The notes beneath the pieces were generated by a model. The model was not told where the DNA came from and did not search any database. It saw nothing but the letters and a program-made list of their open reading frames with translations. A stretch of 64,000 bases of DNA, from NCBI GenBank assembly GCA_030583605.1, contig CP129466.1:1061001-1125000 (forward strand), in the 5' to 3' direction. Shown piece after piece: positions 39,266 through 50,330 of this stretch. This DNA comes from Gammaproteobacteria bacterium. GTDB taxonomy: Bacteria > Pseudomonadota > Gammaproteobacteria > Steroidobacterales > GCA-2729495. Position numbers and translations under genes: made by a program. Position 1 is the stretch's first letter; each line of letters begins with the position of its first letter.

Positions 39266-39321
39266 GCCACCGCAAGAATAAGACCAGGAATCGGGCCCCT
39301 GGCCCGCGGAGGGTGTACCGG

Positions 39322-40242
39322 ATGAATCTGATCGTGCTTTGCCGCGGCACCCGCGGCACACGCCATGTTGCGCTTTCTCCAGCCCTGCTCGGCGCGCTGC
39401 TGCTGTCGGCCGCCACCATCCTGCTGGCGAGTTTCGGCATTGGCTACGGACTGGCGCGCAACCAGGGCTACATTCCGGGTGAGGAGCGCATCGGCGAACT
39501 GCGGCAGGCAGTAGCCGGTCAGCAGGTCGCATTGCGGCGCGCCCAGGAGCAGGCGCGCGACCAGGTCGCCGCGTTCGCGCTGAGGCTGGGCAGCCTCAAT
39601 GCTCATGTCATCAGGCTCAATGCACTCGGCGGGCAGCTGGCCAAGATGGCCAAGCTGGACGACGGGGAATTTGATTTCTCGGCGCCGCCCGGAGTCGGTG
39701 GCCCGGACGAACCAGCGGCCGACACGAGCATCAGCGTTCCCCTGACGGATGAACTCGAGGCACTCGGAGCACAGCTCGAGCAACAGGAACGCCAGCTTTC
39801 ATTGCTGTCGGCGCTGCTCGTGGACCGCAAGCTCAGCGCGGCGGTGCAGCCGCGCGGTCGGCCGGTCCGGTCCGGCTACATTTCGAGCCACTTCGGACGT
39901 CGCATCGACCCCTTCACCGGGCAGCCGCGCTACCACCGCGGCATCGATTTTGCTGCCCGGACGGGGGTGGAAATCGTCGCGGTGGCGACCGGCGTGGTGA
40001 CCTGGACCGGCTATCGGGCCGGTTACGGCCGCATGGTCGAGATCACCCACGGTAATGGCTACGTGACGCGCTACGCTCACAACGCGCAGAATCTGGTTGC
40101 GGTCGGCGACCCGGTCCGCCAGGGCGAGACCATTGCGCTGATGGGCGCGACCGGGCGTGCCACCGGCTCGAACCTGCATTTTGAGGTCTGGTATCACGGC
40201 CGCCCCGTGGACCCCGGCCGCTTCATCCGCCAGACGAGCTGA
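39322..40242 (+). CDS. M23 family peptidase (LytM domain), membrane-anchored
   Basis: A 306-residue protein with a short cytoplasmic tail, one membrane helix (about 18-42), a periplasmic coiled-coil segment (about 50-95) and a C-terminal LytM domain (about 185-303). Zinc-binding HxxxD is H205-D209 and the central catalytic histidine is H253 (RYAHN). In the last motif the sequence is SNLHFEVW, so the first histidine of the usual HxH is N284 while the zinc ligand H286 remains. It may therefore have weakened hydrolysis or act as an activator. The ATG at 39322 follows GGAGGGTG. It corresponds in position to the M23 gene between dciA and secA in Pseudomonas. The leader holds a c-di-GMP riboswitch. 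Confidence 0.9.
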   Translation: MNLIVLCRGTRGTRHVALSPALLGALLLSAATILLASFGIGYGLARNQGYIPGEERIGELRQAVAGQQVALRRAQEQARDQVAAFALRLGSLNAHVIRLNALGGQLAKMAKLDDGEFDFSAPPGVGGPDEPAADTSISVPLTDELEALGAQLEQQERQLSLLSALLVDRKLSAAVQPRGRPVRSGYISSHFGRRIDPFTGQPRYHRGIDFAARTGVEIVAVATGVVTWTGYRAGYGRMVEITHGNGYVTRYAHNAQNLVAVGDPVRQGETIALMGATGRATGSNLHFEVWYHGRPVDPGRFIRQTS

Positions 40243-40304
40243 AACGCTATCCGCCCCGGCGTTCGCGCGGGGCCCCCAACAGCCTTAGAATAGCCGGCTG
40301 CCAC

Positions 40305-40334
40305 GGCGGTACGCGCTGCGGCGTGCAAACCGCC
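40305..40334 (+). promoter_or_regulatory. Hairpin in the secA leader
   Basis: GGCGGT (40305-40310) pairs with ACCGCC (40329-40334). Inside, ACGC (40311-40314) pairs with GCGT (40321-40324), making a bulged stem of about 10 bp. A TAGAAT at 40286-40291 could be the -10 of a secA promoter. There is no secM-like reading frame. Regulatory function is inference. Confidence 0.3.
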
Positions 40335-40397
40335 GAGTCATCCGATCCAGCAAATGGCAAGCGGCCCGGGACGGCTGCTGCCTGGAGATTTCAGACC

Positions 40398-43146
<2,749 letters not shown>

Positions 43147-43163
<17 letters not shown>

Positions 43164-43563
43164 CGGAGAGATTCTCGTTGCCGCAGCGGTGATCCGGGAC
43201 GCCTCCGGGCGTGTCCTGATCGCGCGTCGTCCGCCCGGCCGGCCGCTCGCCGGCAGCTGGGAGTTTCCCGGCGGCAAGATCGCCGCAGGCGAGACCCCCC
43301 GCGAAGCACTCGCGCGCGAGCTGCGCGAGGAGATCGGCATCGAGGTGCGTGCGGCCGCGCCATTCATCCGATACCGCCATGACTATCCCGGGCGCGCGGT
43401 CGTGCTCGATGTGTGGACGGTGGCCGAGTACACGGGCGAGCCCCGTGCGCTGGAAGGCCAGGCGCTGCGCTGGGAGTCAGTGGACCGGCTGATGGCTGCC
43501 GGGTTGCTGGAGGCCGACCGGCCGATCGTCGAGGCGCTGCTCCTCGGTGGCGCGCAGGCTTGA
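43147..43563 (+). CDS. mutT: 8-oxo-dGTP diphosphatase MutT
   Basis: A 138-residue Nudix hydrolase that removes mutagenic 8-oxo-dGTP from the nucleotide pool. The Nudix box GX5EX7REUXEEXGU is complete ([24 protein letters not shown]). The ATG at 43147 lies inside the last codons of secA; no other start in this frame has a sensible N-terminus. secA-mutT adjacency is as in E. coli. The next gene in E. coli, yacG, is not found here. Confidence 0.93.
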
Positions 43564-43565
43564 TA

Positions 43566-43798
43566 GCAGCGGCACGAGCCGCGACCGAAACTGCCGCTGC
43601 GATCAGCGATGCCGTGGTCGCGACTCACGTCGCTCTACAGGCTGCTGGTCAACGGCAACGATGAACGAAGCCCTGTAGGAGGGGCTTCAGCCCCGACCGC
43701 TGTCTGTAGGATCAGGTCGGCACTGACGTGCCTCCTACAGGGTGCTTGCCGACCGCGGCGCTGAACGCAGCCCGGTAGGTGGGACTTCAGTCCCGACC
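43566..43798. repeat. Cluster of five REP-like palindromes
   Basis: Copies of a TGTAGGAG-type palindrome lie at 43566-43586, 43616-43639 (inverted), 43674-43698 (GGGGCTTCAGCCCC core), 43705-43739 (contains an inverted copy at 43715-43739) and 43775-43798 (GGGACTTCAGTCCC core). Each has a G-rich head, a complementary core around CTTCAG or similar, and a CGACC end. They resemble the REP elements mobilised in trans by RAYT (TnpA-REP) proteins in Xanthomonas and Pseudomonas. No RAYT gene is in this window. Confidence 0.8.
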
Positions 43799-43827
43799 TG
43801 TCAGCTCCGACCAGCAGGGCAGCAGGC

Positions 43828-44631
43828 TCAACAGATCGTGAGCAGAAACTTCACGTCGTGGGTCGTCTGCGCGGGCCGGGTTGCCGAATCCGGCCACTGC
43901 ATGAAGCGCATGGTAAAGCGATGATGCCCGCCGCTGATCTCCGGGTACAACGCAGTGCCCGGCGGCAGGCACACCCGCAGCAGTCCGGCAGTGCTGTCGC
44001 GCGCGAGTGCATGGTGGAACACGCCGTTCGAGGCGATCTGCTCGGTCGGCGGCGTGCTCTCGCGCAGCAGCCACAGGAGCTCCGCGATGCTGTCGCACAA
44101 CGGCTTGATAGTCGTCATCCAGCGCTCGATGTCGGCGACACGATCGGCGTAAGGGCGGCGCAGCCAATGGCTGTATTCCGGCAGATCGAACTCGCAGACG
44201 CCCCCGGGGATGGCGCTGCGGTGCTTGACGGCGCTCAGGAACTCGTTCTCGCGCAGTGGCTGCAGGTATTGCGAGCCGACTGCGATCACCTCGTCGCGAA
44301 GCTGGCGCAGGTTTTTCAGGACCGACTTCAGGCGATGCTCGTCCACGGCCGGAAGGTTCTGGTAGCGATCGAAGACGTAGAGCTGGCGGTCGAGATCCTT
44401 CAGCACATCGTTGCGCACGTCGCCGCGGCTGAGGATGGTAAGGATGTCGAGCATGCTCGACACCACCGCCCGCGTCCCCCATGGCGAGGGCTCCCGGATA
44501 TGAAAGACGAACTGCTGGTACAGGGATTCCAGCCGCAGGAAGGTGCGCATGCGCTCGGCCAGCGGCTGCTCGTAGAGCACCGCCGATGCGGGCACTGCCT
44601 CGGGTGAAGGCTTCGTTTTCAAGGCTGGCAA
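43828..44631 (-). CDS. zapD: Cell division protein ZapD
   Basis: A 267-residue ZapD (YacF) protein that bundles FtsZ protofilaments via the FtsZ C-terminal tail. The family segments YEQPLAERMRTFLRLE, SIPGGVCEFDLP-like (AIPGGVCEFDLPEYSHWL), LYPEISGGHHRFTMRFM and the C-terminal half are aligned with E. coli ZapD. The start is uncertain: TTG at 44631 gives about 17 residues beyond the E. coli start, and GTG codons at 44595 and 44580 would give shorter forms. Adjacent to coaE as in E. coli. Confidence 0.9.
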   Translation of the reverse strand: MPALKTKPSPEAVPASAVLYEQPLAERMRTFLRLESLYQQFVFHIREPSPWGTRAVVSSMLDILTILSRGDVRNDVLKDLDRQLYVFDRYQNLPAVDEHRLKSVLKNLRQLRDEVIAVGSQYLQPLRENEFLSAVKHRSAIPGGVCEFDLPEYSHWLRRPYADRVADIERWMTTIKPLCDSIAELLWLLRESTPPTEQIASNGVFHHALARDSTAGLLRVCLPPGTALYPEISGGHHRFTMRFMQWPDSATRPAQTTHDVKFLLTIC

Positions 44632-44730
44632 ATCCGGAAGAAACCCTGTTCGCGAACGCGGGCCATTCTGCGCTACCCACGCGGGCAGGGCAACGGACGC
44701 CAGCGCAGATCCTGCGCCGGCAAAACTGGC

Positions 44731-45342
44731 TCAGTTGCGGGCTCGTGCCTGCGCCAGATAGCGGTCATGCAGCTCCTGTACGCGCGCGCGGGCCGTATCG
44801 AGACCGCCGTCGTTCGCAATCACGTCATCGGCCCTGCGCAGCCGCTCCTTGCGGGTGAGCTGCGCAGCCAGGGCGCGATCGGCATCCTCGGGGCTGCCGG
44901 GGCTGTCCCGCTGCATCAGGCGCTCGCGCTGCAGCGCCTCCGGGCAATCCACGACCAGGACGCGGTCGACGTGGCGCTCGAATCCCGTTTCGATCAGCAG
45001 CGGCACCACCAGCAGCTGATAGGGACCGCCCGCGTGCGCGCTCGCGGCGAGCGTGGCCGCTTCGATCCGCGGGTGCAGGATGTCCTCCAGTCGCCGCCGG
45101 TCTGCCGCGTTCGAAAGTATGCGGTCGCGCAGCCGCCTGCGGTCGAGTGCACCGTCCGCGGTCAGGAACTCCGGGCCGAAGCCGGCGATGATCGCCGCGA
45201 GCGCCGGCTCGCCGGGACGCACCAGCTCGTGCGCGATGACATCGGTGTCGATCACTGGAACGCCAAGCTCGGCGAACATGCGCGCGATGGTGCTCTTGCC
45301 GCTGGCTATTCCCCCGGTCAGGCCGATGCGCAGCACGGCCAT
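44731..45342 (-). CDS. coaE: Dephospho-CoA kinase CoaE
   Basis: A 203-residue P-loop kinase catalysing the last step of coenzyme A synthesis. The P-loop GGIASGKS is at 10-17 and is followed by DTDVIAHELVRPG (substrate-binding Asp). The lid and ADP region read VPLLIETGFE and later RADDVIANDGG. The ATG at 45342 overlaps the pilD stop by 4 bp. Linkage with pilD and zapD is widespread in gammaproteobacteria. Confidence 0.96.
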   Translation of the reverse strand: MAVLRIGLTGGIASGKSTIARMFAELGVPVIDTDVIAHELVRPGEPALAAIIAGFGPEFLTADGALDRRRLRDRILSNAADRRRLEDILHPRIEAATLAASAHAGGPYQLLVVPLLIETGFERHVDRVLVVDCPEALQRERLMQRDSPGSPEDADRALAAQLTRKERLRRADDVIANDGGLDTARARVQELHDRYLAQARARN

Positions 45343-46205
45343 CAGAAGCCGCCGAGTTGCAGATAGGTGTCGATGATTGCCCGGCCCCAGAGCAACGCGA
45401 CGAACCCGGCTGCGGCGAGATATGGACCGAAAGGCAGAGGCAGTTGCCGGTCGCGGCCGCGCATCACGATCAAGGCGATGCCGACGATGGCACCGACCAG
45501 CGCCGACAGCAGGATCACCAGCGGCAGCGACTGCCAGCCAAGCCAGGCGCCGAGCGCGGCGAGCAGCTTGAAATCCCCGTAGCCCATCCCTTCCTTGCCG
45601 GTGGCGAGCCGGAAGCCGTGATAGACCAGCCACAGGCTGAGGTAACCGGCGATCGCCCCGATGACGCTGCTGTGCAGATCCGCCAGCGTGTGAAATCCGC
45701 CGTGCCACTCGCCGGCAAGTGCCATGCAGATCCCCAGCCAGAGCAGCGGCAGCGTAATCGCGTCCGGTAGCAGCTGGTGGTCGAGGTCGATCCCGGAGAG
45801 GGCGATCAGCGCCCACGAGAGCAGCAGCGCGCCGGCTGCCTCGAGGCCGACACCGAAGTGCAGGACCACCATCACGGAAACGATGCCGGTCAGTGCTTCG
45901 ACCAGCGGGTAGCGGGCCGGGATGCAAGCGCGGCAGGCCGCGCAACGGCCGCGCAGCCACAGCCAGCCGAGCACCGGCACGTTGTGCTGCGGCTTGATCG
46001 GGGTCTTGCAGGCAGGACAGGCGGAGCGTGGGCGCGCCAGGTCGAAGGGCGGGCCGTCATCGGGCTGGGGCTCGGCGGGCGACAGCAGCTCGCGGCACTG
46101 GCGGCGCCAGCCACGCTCCAGCATGAGCGGCAGCCGGTAGATGACGACATTGAGGAAGCTGCCGACGACGAGGCCGAGCAGTGCGGCGGCGATCAGTTCC
46201 GGCAC
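45342..46205 (-). CDS. pilD: Type IV prepilin peptidase/N-methyltransferase PilD
   Basis: A 287-residue bifunctional inner-membrane enzyme that cleaves prepilin leaders and N-methylates the new Phe. The cytoplasmic zinc-binding loop has two CxxC pairs (CPAC and CAAC with RACIP). The catalytic aspartates lie in LIALSGIDLDHQLLPD and in the GYGDFK (GxGD) motif. Eight helices are expected. The GTG at 46205 starts the first helix directly (PELIAAALLGLVVGSFLN) but has no obvious ribosome-binding site. It should process PilA encoded in this cluster. Confidence 0.95.
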   Translation of the reverse strand: MPELIAAALLGLVVGSFLNVVIYRLPLMLERGWRRQCRELLSPAEPQPDDGPPFDLARPRSACPACKTPIKPQHNVPVLGWLWLRGRCAACRACIPARYPLVEALTGIVSVMVVLHFGVGLEAAGALLLSWALIALSGIDLDHQLLPDAITLPLLWLGICMALAGEWHGGFHTLADLHSSVIGAIAGYLSLWLVYHGFRLATGKEGMGYGDFKLLAALGAWLGWQSLPLVILLSALVGAIVGIALIVMRGRDRQLPLPFGPYLAAAGFVALLWGRAIIDTYLQLGGF

Positions 46206-46233
46206 GTCGCGGTCCGCGCCAGGCGGGTGCGGG

Positions 46234-47451
46234 TCAGATGACCGCGCCCATCTTGAAGATCGGCAGGTACATGGCAACGACCAGGCCGCCGACCAGCACA
46301 CCGAGGATCGCCATGATCAGCGGCTCGAGCAGGCTGCTCATCGCATCCACGGCGTTGTCCACGTCAGCCTCGTAGAAATCGGCCACCTTGGCGGACATCG
46401 AGTCGAGTGAGCCGGATTCCTCGCCCACGGCAATCATCTGGATCACCATGTTCGGGAACAGCCCCGTGTTCTCCATGGCCCGCTGCAGCCGCTGGCCGGT
46501 GGCGACTTCGTCCTTCATTGCCAGCACGGCCTTCTCGTAGAGGACGTTGCCGGTGGCGCCGGCGACGGATTCCAGCGCCTCGACCAGCGGCACGCCGGAG
46601 CTGAACATGGTGGAGAGCGTGCGGGAGAAGCGCGCGATCGCGGCTTTGACCAGGATCGGGCCGATCACAGGCACCTTCAGCATCGCCCGGTCCTCGATTT
46701 CGCGCAGGCGCCGCGAGCGCTTCTTCGCCTGCAGGTAGCCCCAAACGCCGCCACCGACGAGCGCGGCCAGAAACCAGCCCTTCGATCGCACGAAATAGGA
46801 GACGTCGATCACCATGCGGGTGAAGGCAGGCAGGTCGGCGCCGAAGCCCTTGAACAGGTTCTCGAACTCCGGGATCACGAAGATCAGCAGGATCGTGGTG
46901 ACGATGATCGCCACGACCACGACCGCTGCCGGGTAGAACAGCGCCTTCTTGATCTTCTTCTTGATCGCCTCGGTCTTTTCCTTGTAGGTCGCGACCTTGT
47001 CGAGCAGCGAGTCGAGCGAGCCCGAGTGTTCACCGACCTCCACCAGGTTGATGTACAGGTCGTCAAAGTGCAGCGGGTGCTTGGCGAGCGCCTCGGCGAG
47101 CGCAGTGCCGCCCTCGAGATCCTGCTTGATCGCGAGGATCAGCTTCTGCATGGCCGGGTTGTCGTGCCCGGCGCCGACGATCTCGAAGGCCTGCACCAGC
47201 GGAATACCCGCCTGGAGCATGGTGGCGAGCTGCCGGCTGAAGAGTGCGATATCGCCAGCCGTGACCTTGCCCTGCCCCTTGAAGAGCGTGGACTGCTTGC
47301 GGATTCGTACTGGGACGACGCCCTGCTTGCGCAGTTCCGCACGCACGGCCGCCTCGGTGGCGGCGACGCTCTTGCCGCGTACGCGGTTGCCACGGCTGTC
47401 GGTGCCTTCCCAGAGGAACGAGTTCTGCTTCAGCGCGATGCTATTCGCCAT
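46234..47451 (-). CDS. pilC: Type IV pilus inner-membrane platform protein PilC
   Basis: A 405-residue GspF/PilC family protein. Two homologous cytoplasmic domains (about 70-190 and 275-375, each with a FSRQLATML or FSRTLSTMF motif followed by a G-E pattern) alternate with three membrane helices. It couples the PilB motor to pilin assembly. The sequence VGEHSGSLD is repeated as VGEESGSLD, showing the internal duplication. The ATG at 47451 has a weak upstream context. It is 212 bp downstream of pilB, more than usual for an operon. Confidence 0.95.
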   Translation of the reverse strand: MANSIALKQNSFLWEGTDSRGNRVRGKSVAATEAAVRAELRKQGVVPVRIRKQSTLFKGQGKVTAGDIALFSRQLATMLQAGIPLVQAFEIVGAGHDNPAMQKLILAIKQDLEGGTALAEALAKHPLHFDDLYINLVEVGEHSGSLDSLLDKVATYKEKTEAIKKKIKKALFYPAAVVVVAIIVTTILLIFVIPEFENLFKGFGADLPAFTRMVIDVSYFVRSKGWFLAALVGGGVWGYLQAKKRSRRLREIEDRAMLKVPVIGPILVKAAIARFSRTLSTMFSSGVPLVEALESVAGATGNVLYEKAVLAMKDEVATGQRLQRAMENTGLFPNMVIQMIAVGEESGSLDSMSAKVADFYEADVDNAVDAMSSLLEPLIMAILGVLVGGLVVAMYLPIFKMGAVI

Positions 47452-47663
47452 GGCCGCACACCAGCTATTCCGATTCGCCCAACATCAGCGCCGGTCGGCG
47501 CCCCGACCCCGCCGGAAACCCGAACCTCTCTCAAAATTGCTGCGCGGACGTGATCCGCGGTCGGGCGGTGCCCGGAATCCTCACATACTGGCGTGTATGC
47601 TCCGGTTCCTGCGCTCCGACCTCCCACGGCTGCCGCCCGCTCGCAACGTTCTGAAGACAGGTT
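47452..47663. other. Intergenic region pilB-pilC
   Basis: No gene or clear promoter was seen in these 212 bp. Two short inverted repeats are visible: CATAC-N6-GTATG around 47586-47601, and a GGCGCCGACCGGCGC-like palindrome (minus-strand reading) around 47490-47505. Either could shape the pilB-pilC message. Confidence 0.3.
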
Positions 47664-49385
47664 CTAGTCAATGGTAACCCGGTTGATCTCCTCGAGGCTG
47701 GTAACTCCGTCCTTGACTTTCTGCAGGGCGGAGCGACGCAGGTCCCAGATTCCTTCCTTGGCAGCCTGCTCGGCGATCTTATCCGCGCTGCCGCCCGCGA
47801 GGATGATGCGCGAGAGCGATTCTGTGACCGGCATCACCTGGTAGATGCCTGTGCGGCCCTTGTAGCCATCGGTGCAGGACTTGCAGCCGTTCGGCCCGTA
47901 GACCCGCAGTCCGCTGCGGATGTCTTCCGCCGTGAAGCCTTCCTGCAGCAGGGCCTCCTCGGGGATGTCGCGCAGTTCCTTGCAGTTTTCGCACAGGCGC
48001 CGAGCAAGGCGCTGCGCGATGATGAGATGCACGGAACTCGCGATCGCGTAGGGCTTGACCCCCATGTCGACCAGGCGGCCGAGCGTCTTCGGCGCGTCGT
48101 TGGTGTGCACGGTGGAGAGCACGAGGTGTCCGGTCTGTGCCGCCTTGATTGCGATCTCGGCGGTCTCCAGGTCGCGGATCTCACCGACCATGATCACGTC
48201 CGGGTCCTGGCGCAGGAAGGCGCGCAGCGCGGCGGCGAAGGTGAGCCCGACCTTCGGGTTCACGTTGACCTGGTTGACACCCGGCATGTTGATTTCCGCC
48301 GGGTCCTCGGCGGTGGAGATGTTGCGATCCTCGGTGTTGAGGATGTTCAGCCCCGTGTACAGCGACACCGTCTTGCCGCTGCCGGTGGGGCCGGTCACGA
48401 GAATCATGCCGTAGGGCTTGGCGAGCGCGTCGAGGTACGCCTTCTTCTGGACCTCCTCGTAGCCGAGCGCGTCGATGCCGAGCTTGGCGCTCGAGGGGTC
48501 GAGGATACGCAGCACCACCTTCTCGCCGAACAGCGTCGGGCAGGTGTTGACGCGGAAATCGATGGCCCGGTTCTTGGACAGCTTCATCTTGATACGGCCG
48601 TCCTGCGGCAGGCGCCGCTCGGCGATATCGAGCCGGGCCATGACCTTCAGCCGCGCTACTACTTTCGACGACAACGCGATCGGCGGAGCGGCAACCTGTT
48701 TAAGTACGCCGTCGAGGCGGGTGCGCACGCGGTAGGCTTTCTCGTAGGGCTCGAAATGCACGTCCGAGGCGCCGCGCTTGATCGCGTCGAGCAGCACCTT
48801 GTTGACGAAGCGCACCACCGGCGCATCGACGGCCTCGTCCTTGCCGAGTTCCTCGGCGGCTTCCTCGTCGCCGCCGGTCACCTCCAGACTTTCCAGATCG
48901 AAGTCGTCGTCCGCGAGGTTGCTCATGGAGGTGTCCACGGCTTCCAGCGCCCTGGAAACGATCTCCTCCAGCTTGTTGTGCTCGACCACCACCGGGTCCA
49001 CCCGGCAGCCGGTCTGGAACTTGATCTCGTCGATGGCGTCGAGGTTGGTCGGGTCGGCCATGCCGAGGAACAGCCGCTTGCTTCGCACCAGCAACGGCAG
49101 CACCCGATGGCGTGAGAGCAGCCCCCGGTCGACGGATTTCACCGCGTCGAGGTCGAGCTGCAGGGCGTCGAGGTCGAACAGCGGAACACCGAACTCGCTC
49201 GCCGCCGCGATCGCGATCTGGCGCGGGTCGGCGAGGTTGCGCGAGACCAGATAGGCCACCAAACCGCCCGGCTCCGAGCGGGTGCCCTGCAGGGCTTGCA
49301 GGACGCTGTCCTCGGCGACGATGCCGTCCTGGACCAGGCGGCGCGGCAGGCCGGAGAGGGGCGAGGTGGTGGGGCTGACAGCCAT
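47664..49385 (-). CDS. pilB: Type IV pilus assembly ATPase PilB
   Basis: A 573-residue hexameric extension motor. The N-terminal MshEN/T2SSE_N region (about 1-170) begins with LPRRLVQDG. The core ATPase has Walker A GPTGSGKT, the Asp box, Walker B (PDVIMVGEIRD) and the His box (GHLVLSTVHTN). A tetracysteine zinc site (CENC and CKSC) follows. GspE/PilB N-domains often bind c-di-GMP; I cannot show the binding motif securely here. AAGGA precedes the ATG at 49385. Confidence 0.96.
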   Translation of the reverse strand: MAVSPTTSPLSGLPRRLVQDGIVAEDSVLQALQGTRSEPGGLVAYLVSRNLADPRQIAIAAASEFGVPLFDLDALQLDLDAVKSVDRGLLSRHRVLPLLVRSKRLFLGMADPTNLDAIDEIKFQTGCRVDPVVVEHNKLEEIVSRALEAVDTSMSNLADDDFDLESLEVTGGDEEAAEELGKDEAVDAPVVRFVNKVLLDAIKRGASDVHFEPYEKAYRVRTRLDGVLKQVAAPPIALSSKVVARLKVMARLDIAERRLPQDGRIKMKLSKNRAIDFRVNTCPTLFGEKVVLRILDPSSAKLGIDALGYEEVQKKAYLDALAKPYGMILVTGPTGSGKTVSLYTGLNILNTEDRNISTAEDPAEINMPGVNQVNVNPKVGLTFAAALRAFLRQDPDVIMVGEIRDLETAEIAIKAAQTGHLVLSTVHTNDAPKTLGRLVDMGVKPYAIASSVHLIIAQRLARRLCENCKELRDIPEEALLQEGFTAEDIRSGLRVYGPNGCKSCTDGYKGRTGIYQVMPVTESLSRIILAGGSADKIAEQAAKEGIWDLRRSALQKVKDGVTSLEEINRVTID

Positions 49386-49504
49386 CGGTCCTTCGTCGCG
49401 CGCGGGCGCCCTCCCGGAAGGCGGGGGTGGCAGACGGGCTAGTGTTACTTATCCGCCGGTCAGGGCGCAACCGAACGAGTGTCGCAATTCCGACACAGGA
49501 GCGC

Positions 49505-49537
49505 AAAAAAAGGAAAGGGGGCCGAAGCCCCCTTTCC
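49505..49537 (-). terminator. Intrinsic terminator of pilA
   Basis: On the minus strand an 11-bp perfect stem (GGAAAGGGGGC with GCCCCCTTTCC, 49537-49512) closes on a TTCG tetraloop and is followed by seven T residues (49511-49505), 21 bp after the pilA stop. It should separate abundant pilA message from pilB. Confidence 0.95.
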
Positions 49538-49558
49538 GTCGTTCGCACTGCTGACGTA

Positions 49559-50068
49559 TTACGGCCGGCAGGCGGCGGGCAGGTACTTGTCCAGCATGCC
49601 CGCCGAAGGAGCGGCATAGGCAGCCGTAGCACCACCACCCGCGGTACCCAGAGGCTGGGTGTTGGGCGGCTGGCCCGCGTTACCGCAGCGCCAGACCACG
49701 CTCAGGTCAGCAGATTCGTACGGTGTCAGGCTCAGCGTCTCGCCGCCGATCACCGCGTTGGCATCGTTGCCGTACGTGATGGTGATCGTGCCGTTGGCCA
49801 CGTCGACCTGGGTCACGTAGTTGCCGCTGGTGTCGGTCGCGGTGGCCGTCATGCCGGCGCCGGTACGATCAGCCGGGGCCGTGCCGTTGTTGGCAAACGA
49901 CTCTGCGACCGCAGCTTTCGCCGACGCCGCGAGCGTCAGGCCTTCCGTGACCTGCGAGCGAATGGTGTAGTCCTGGTACGCCGGAATCGCGATGGCGGCC
50001 AGGATGCCGATGATGGCGACCACGATCATCAGTTCGATGAGCGTGAAGCCCTGTTGAATCTTCCGCAT
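49559..50068 (-). CDS. pilA: Type IV major pilin PilA
   Basis: A 169-residue type IVa prepilin. The short leader MRKIQQG is cut after G7. Mature Phe (F8) would be N-methylated by PilD. The Glu-5 of the mature protein is E12, and the hydrophobic N-terminal helix [20 protein letters not shown] is typical. C128 and C167 would form the C-terminal disulfide loop. CAGGAG is well spaced before the ATG; the longer upstream frame crosses the promoter and palindrome and is not coding. It is flanked by a sigma-54 promoter and a strong terminator, so it is likely a monocistronic, highly expressed gene. Confidence 0.96.
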   Translation of the reverse strand: MRKIQQGFTLIELMIVVAIIGILAAIAIPAYQDYTIRSQVTEGLTLAASAKAAVAESFANNGTAPADRTGAGMTATATDTSGNYVTQVDVANGTITITYGNDANAVIGGETLSLTPYESADLSVVWRCGNAGQPPNTQPLGTAGGGATAAYAAPSAGMLDKYLPAACRP

Positions 50069-50133
50069 GACTAACTCCTGTTTTCCTGTGGATGACAAAC
50101 TGAATGGCCAAAAGCCGTTTCGAGCAATACGGC

Positions 50134-50150
50134 TGCAAGCCCTGTGCCAG
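50134..50150 (-). promoter_or_regulatory. Sigma-54 (-24/-12) promoter of pilA
   Basis: On the minus strand CTGGCAC (50150-50144) and TTGCA (50138-50134) match the consensus YTGGCACG-N4-TTGCW at all key positions, including the invariant GG and GC doublets; the base after TGGCAC is A, not G. Predicted transcription start is near 50123, about 55 nt before the ATG. rpoN and the activator pilR are both in this window. Confidence 0.92.
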
Positions 50151-50258
50151 TCTTGTGGGCAGACGTCCAATACGTTGTTTTTAAACAGGAATGAGATCGA
50201 GCCGTTCCGCCCGGCGAGCGCGCTGCAACATAATCGAAACGGTGCAAGCCGCGGCCGG

Positions 50259-50293
50259 TGACGCTGTACGTCAGATTGTGACGTGATGCGTCC
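50259..50293. promoter_or_regulatory. Tandem palindromes upstream of pilA, candidate PilR enhancer sites
   Basis: TGACG (50259), CGTCA (50269), TGACG (50279) and CGTCC (50289) start at exact 10-bp intervals. This makes two TGACG-N5-CGTCA palindromes (the second with one mismatch) whose centres are 20 bp apart, about 140-165 bp upstream of the predicted pilA start. Spacing and symmetry suit a dimeric NtrC-type activator. Assignment to PilR is inference. Confidence 0.5.
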
Positions 50294-50330
50294 ATTGGGC
50301 TGGTGGTGGACGGTGCCGGGTTTATTGGGA

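Noticed and set aside
43566..43798. Possible CRISPR array from spaced repeats
   Set aside because: The units vary in sequence, orientation and spacing and are palindromic REP-type elements; there are no constant repeats with unique spacers and no cas genes.
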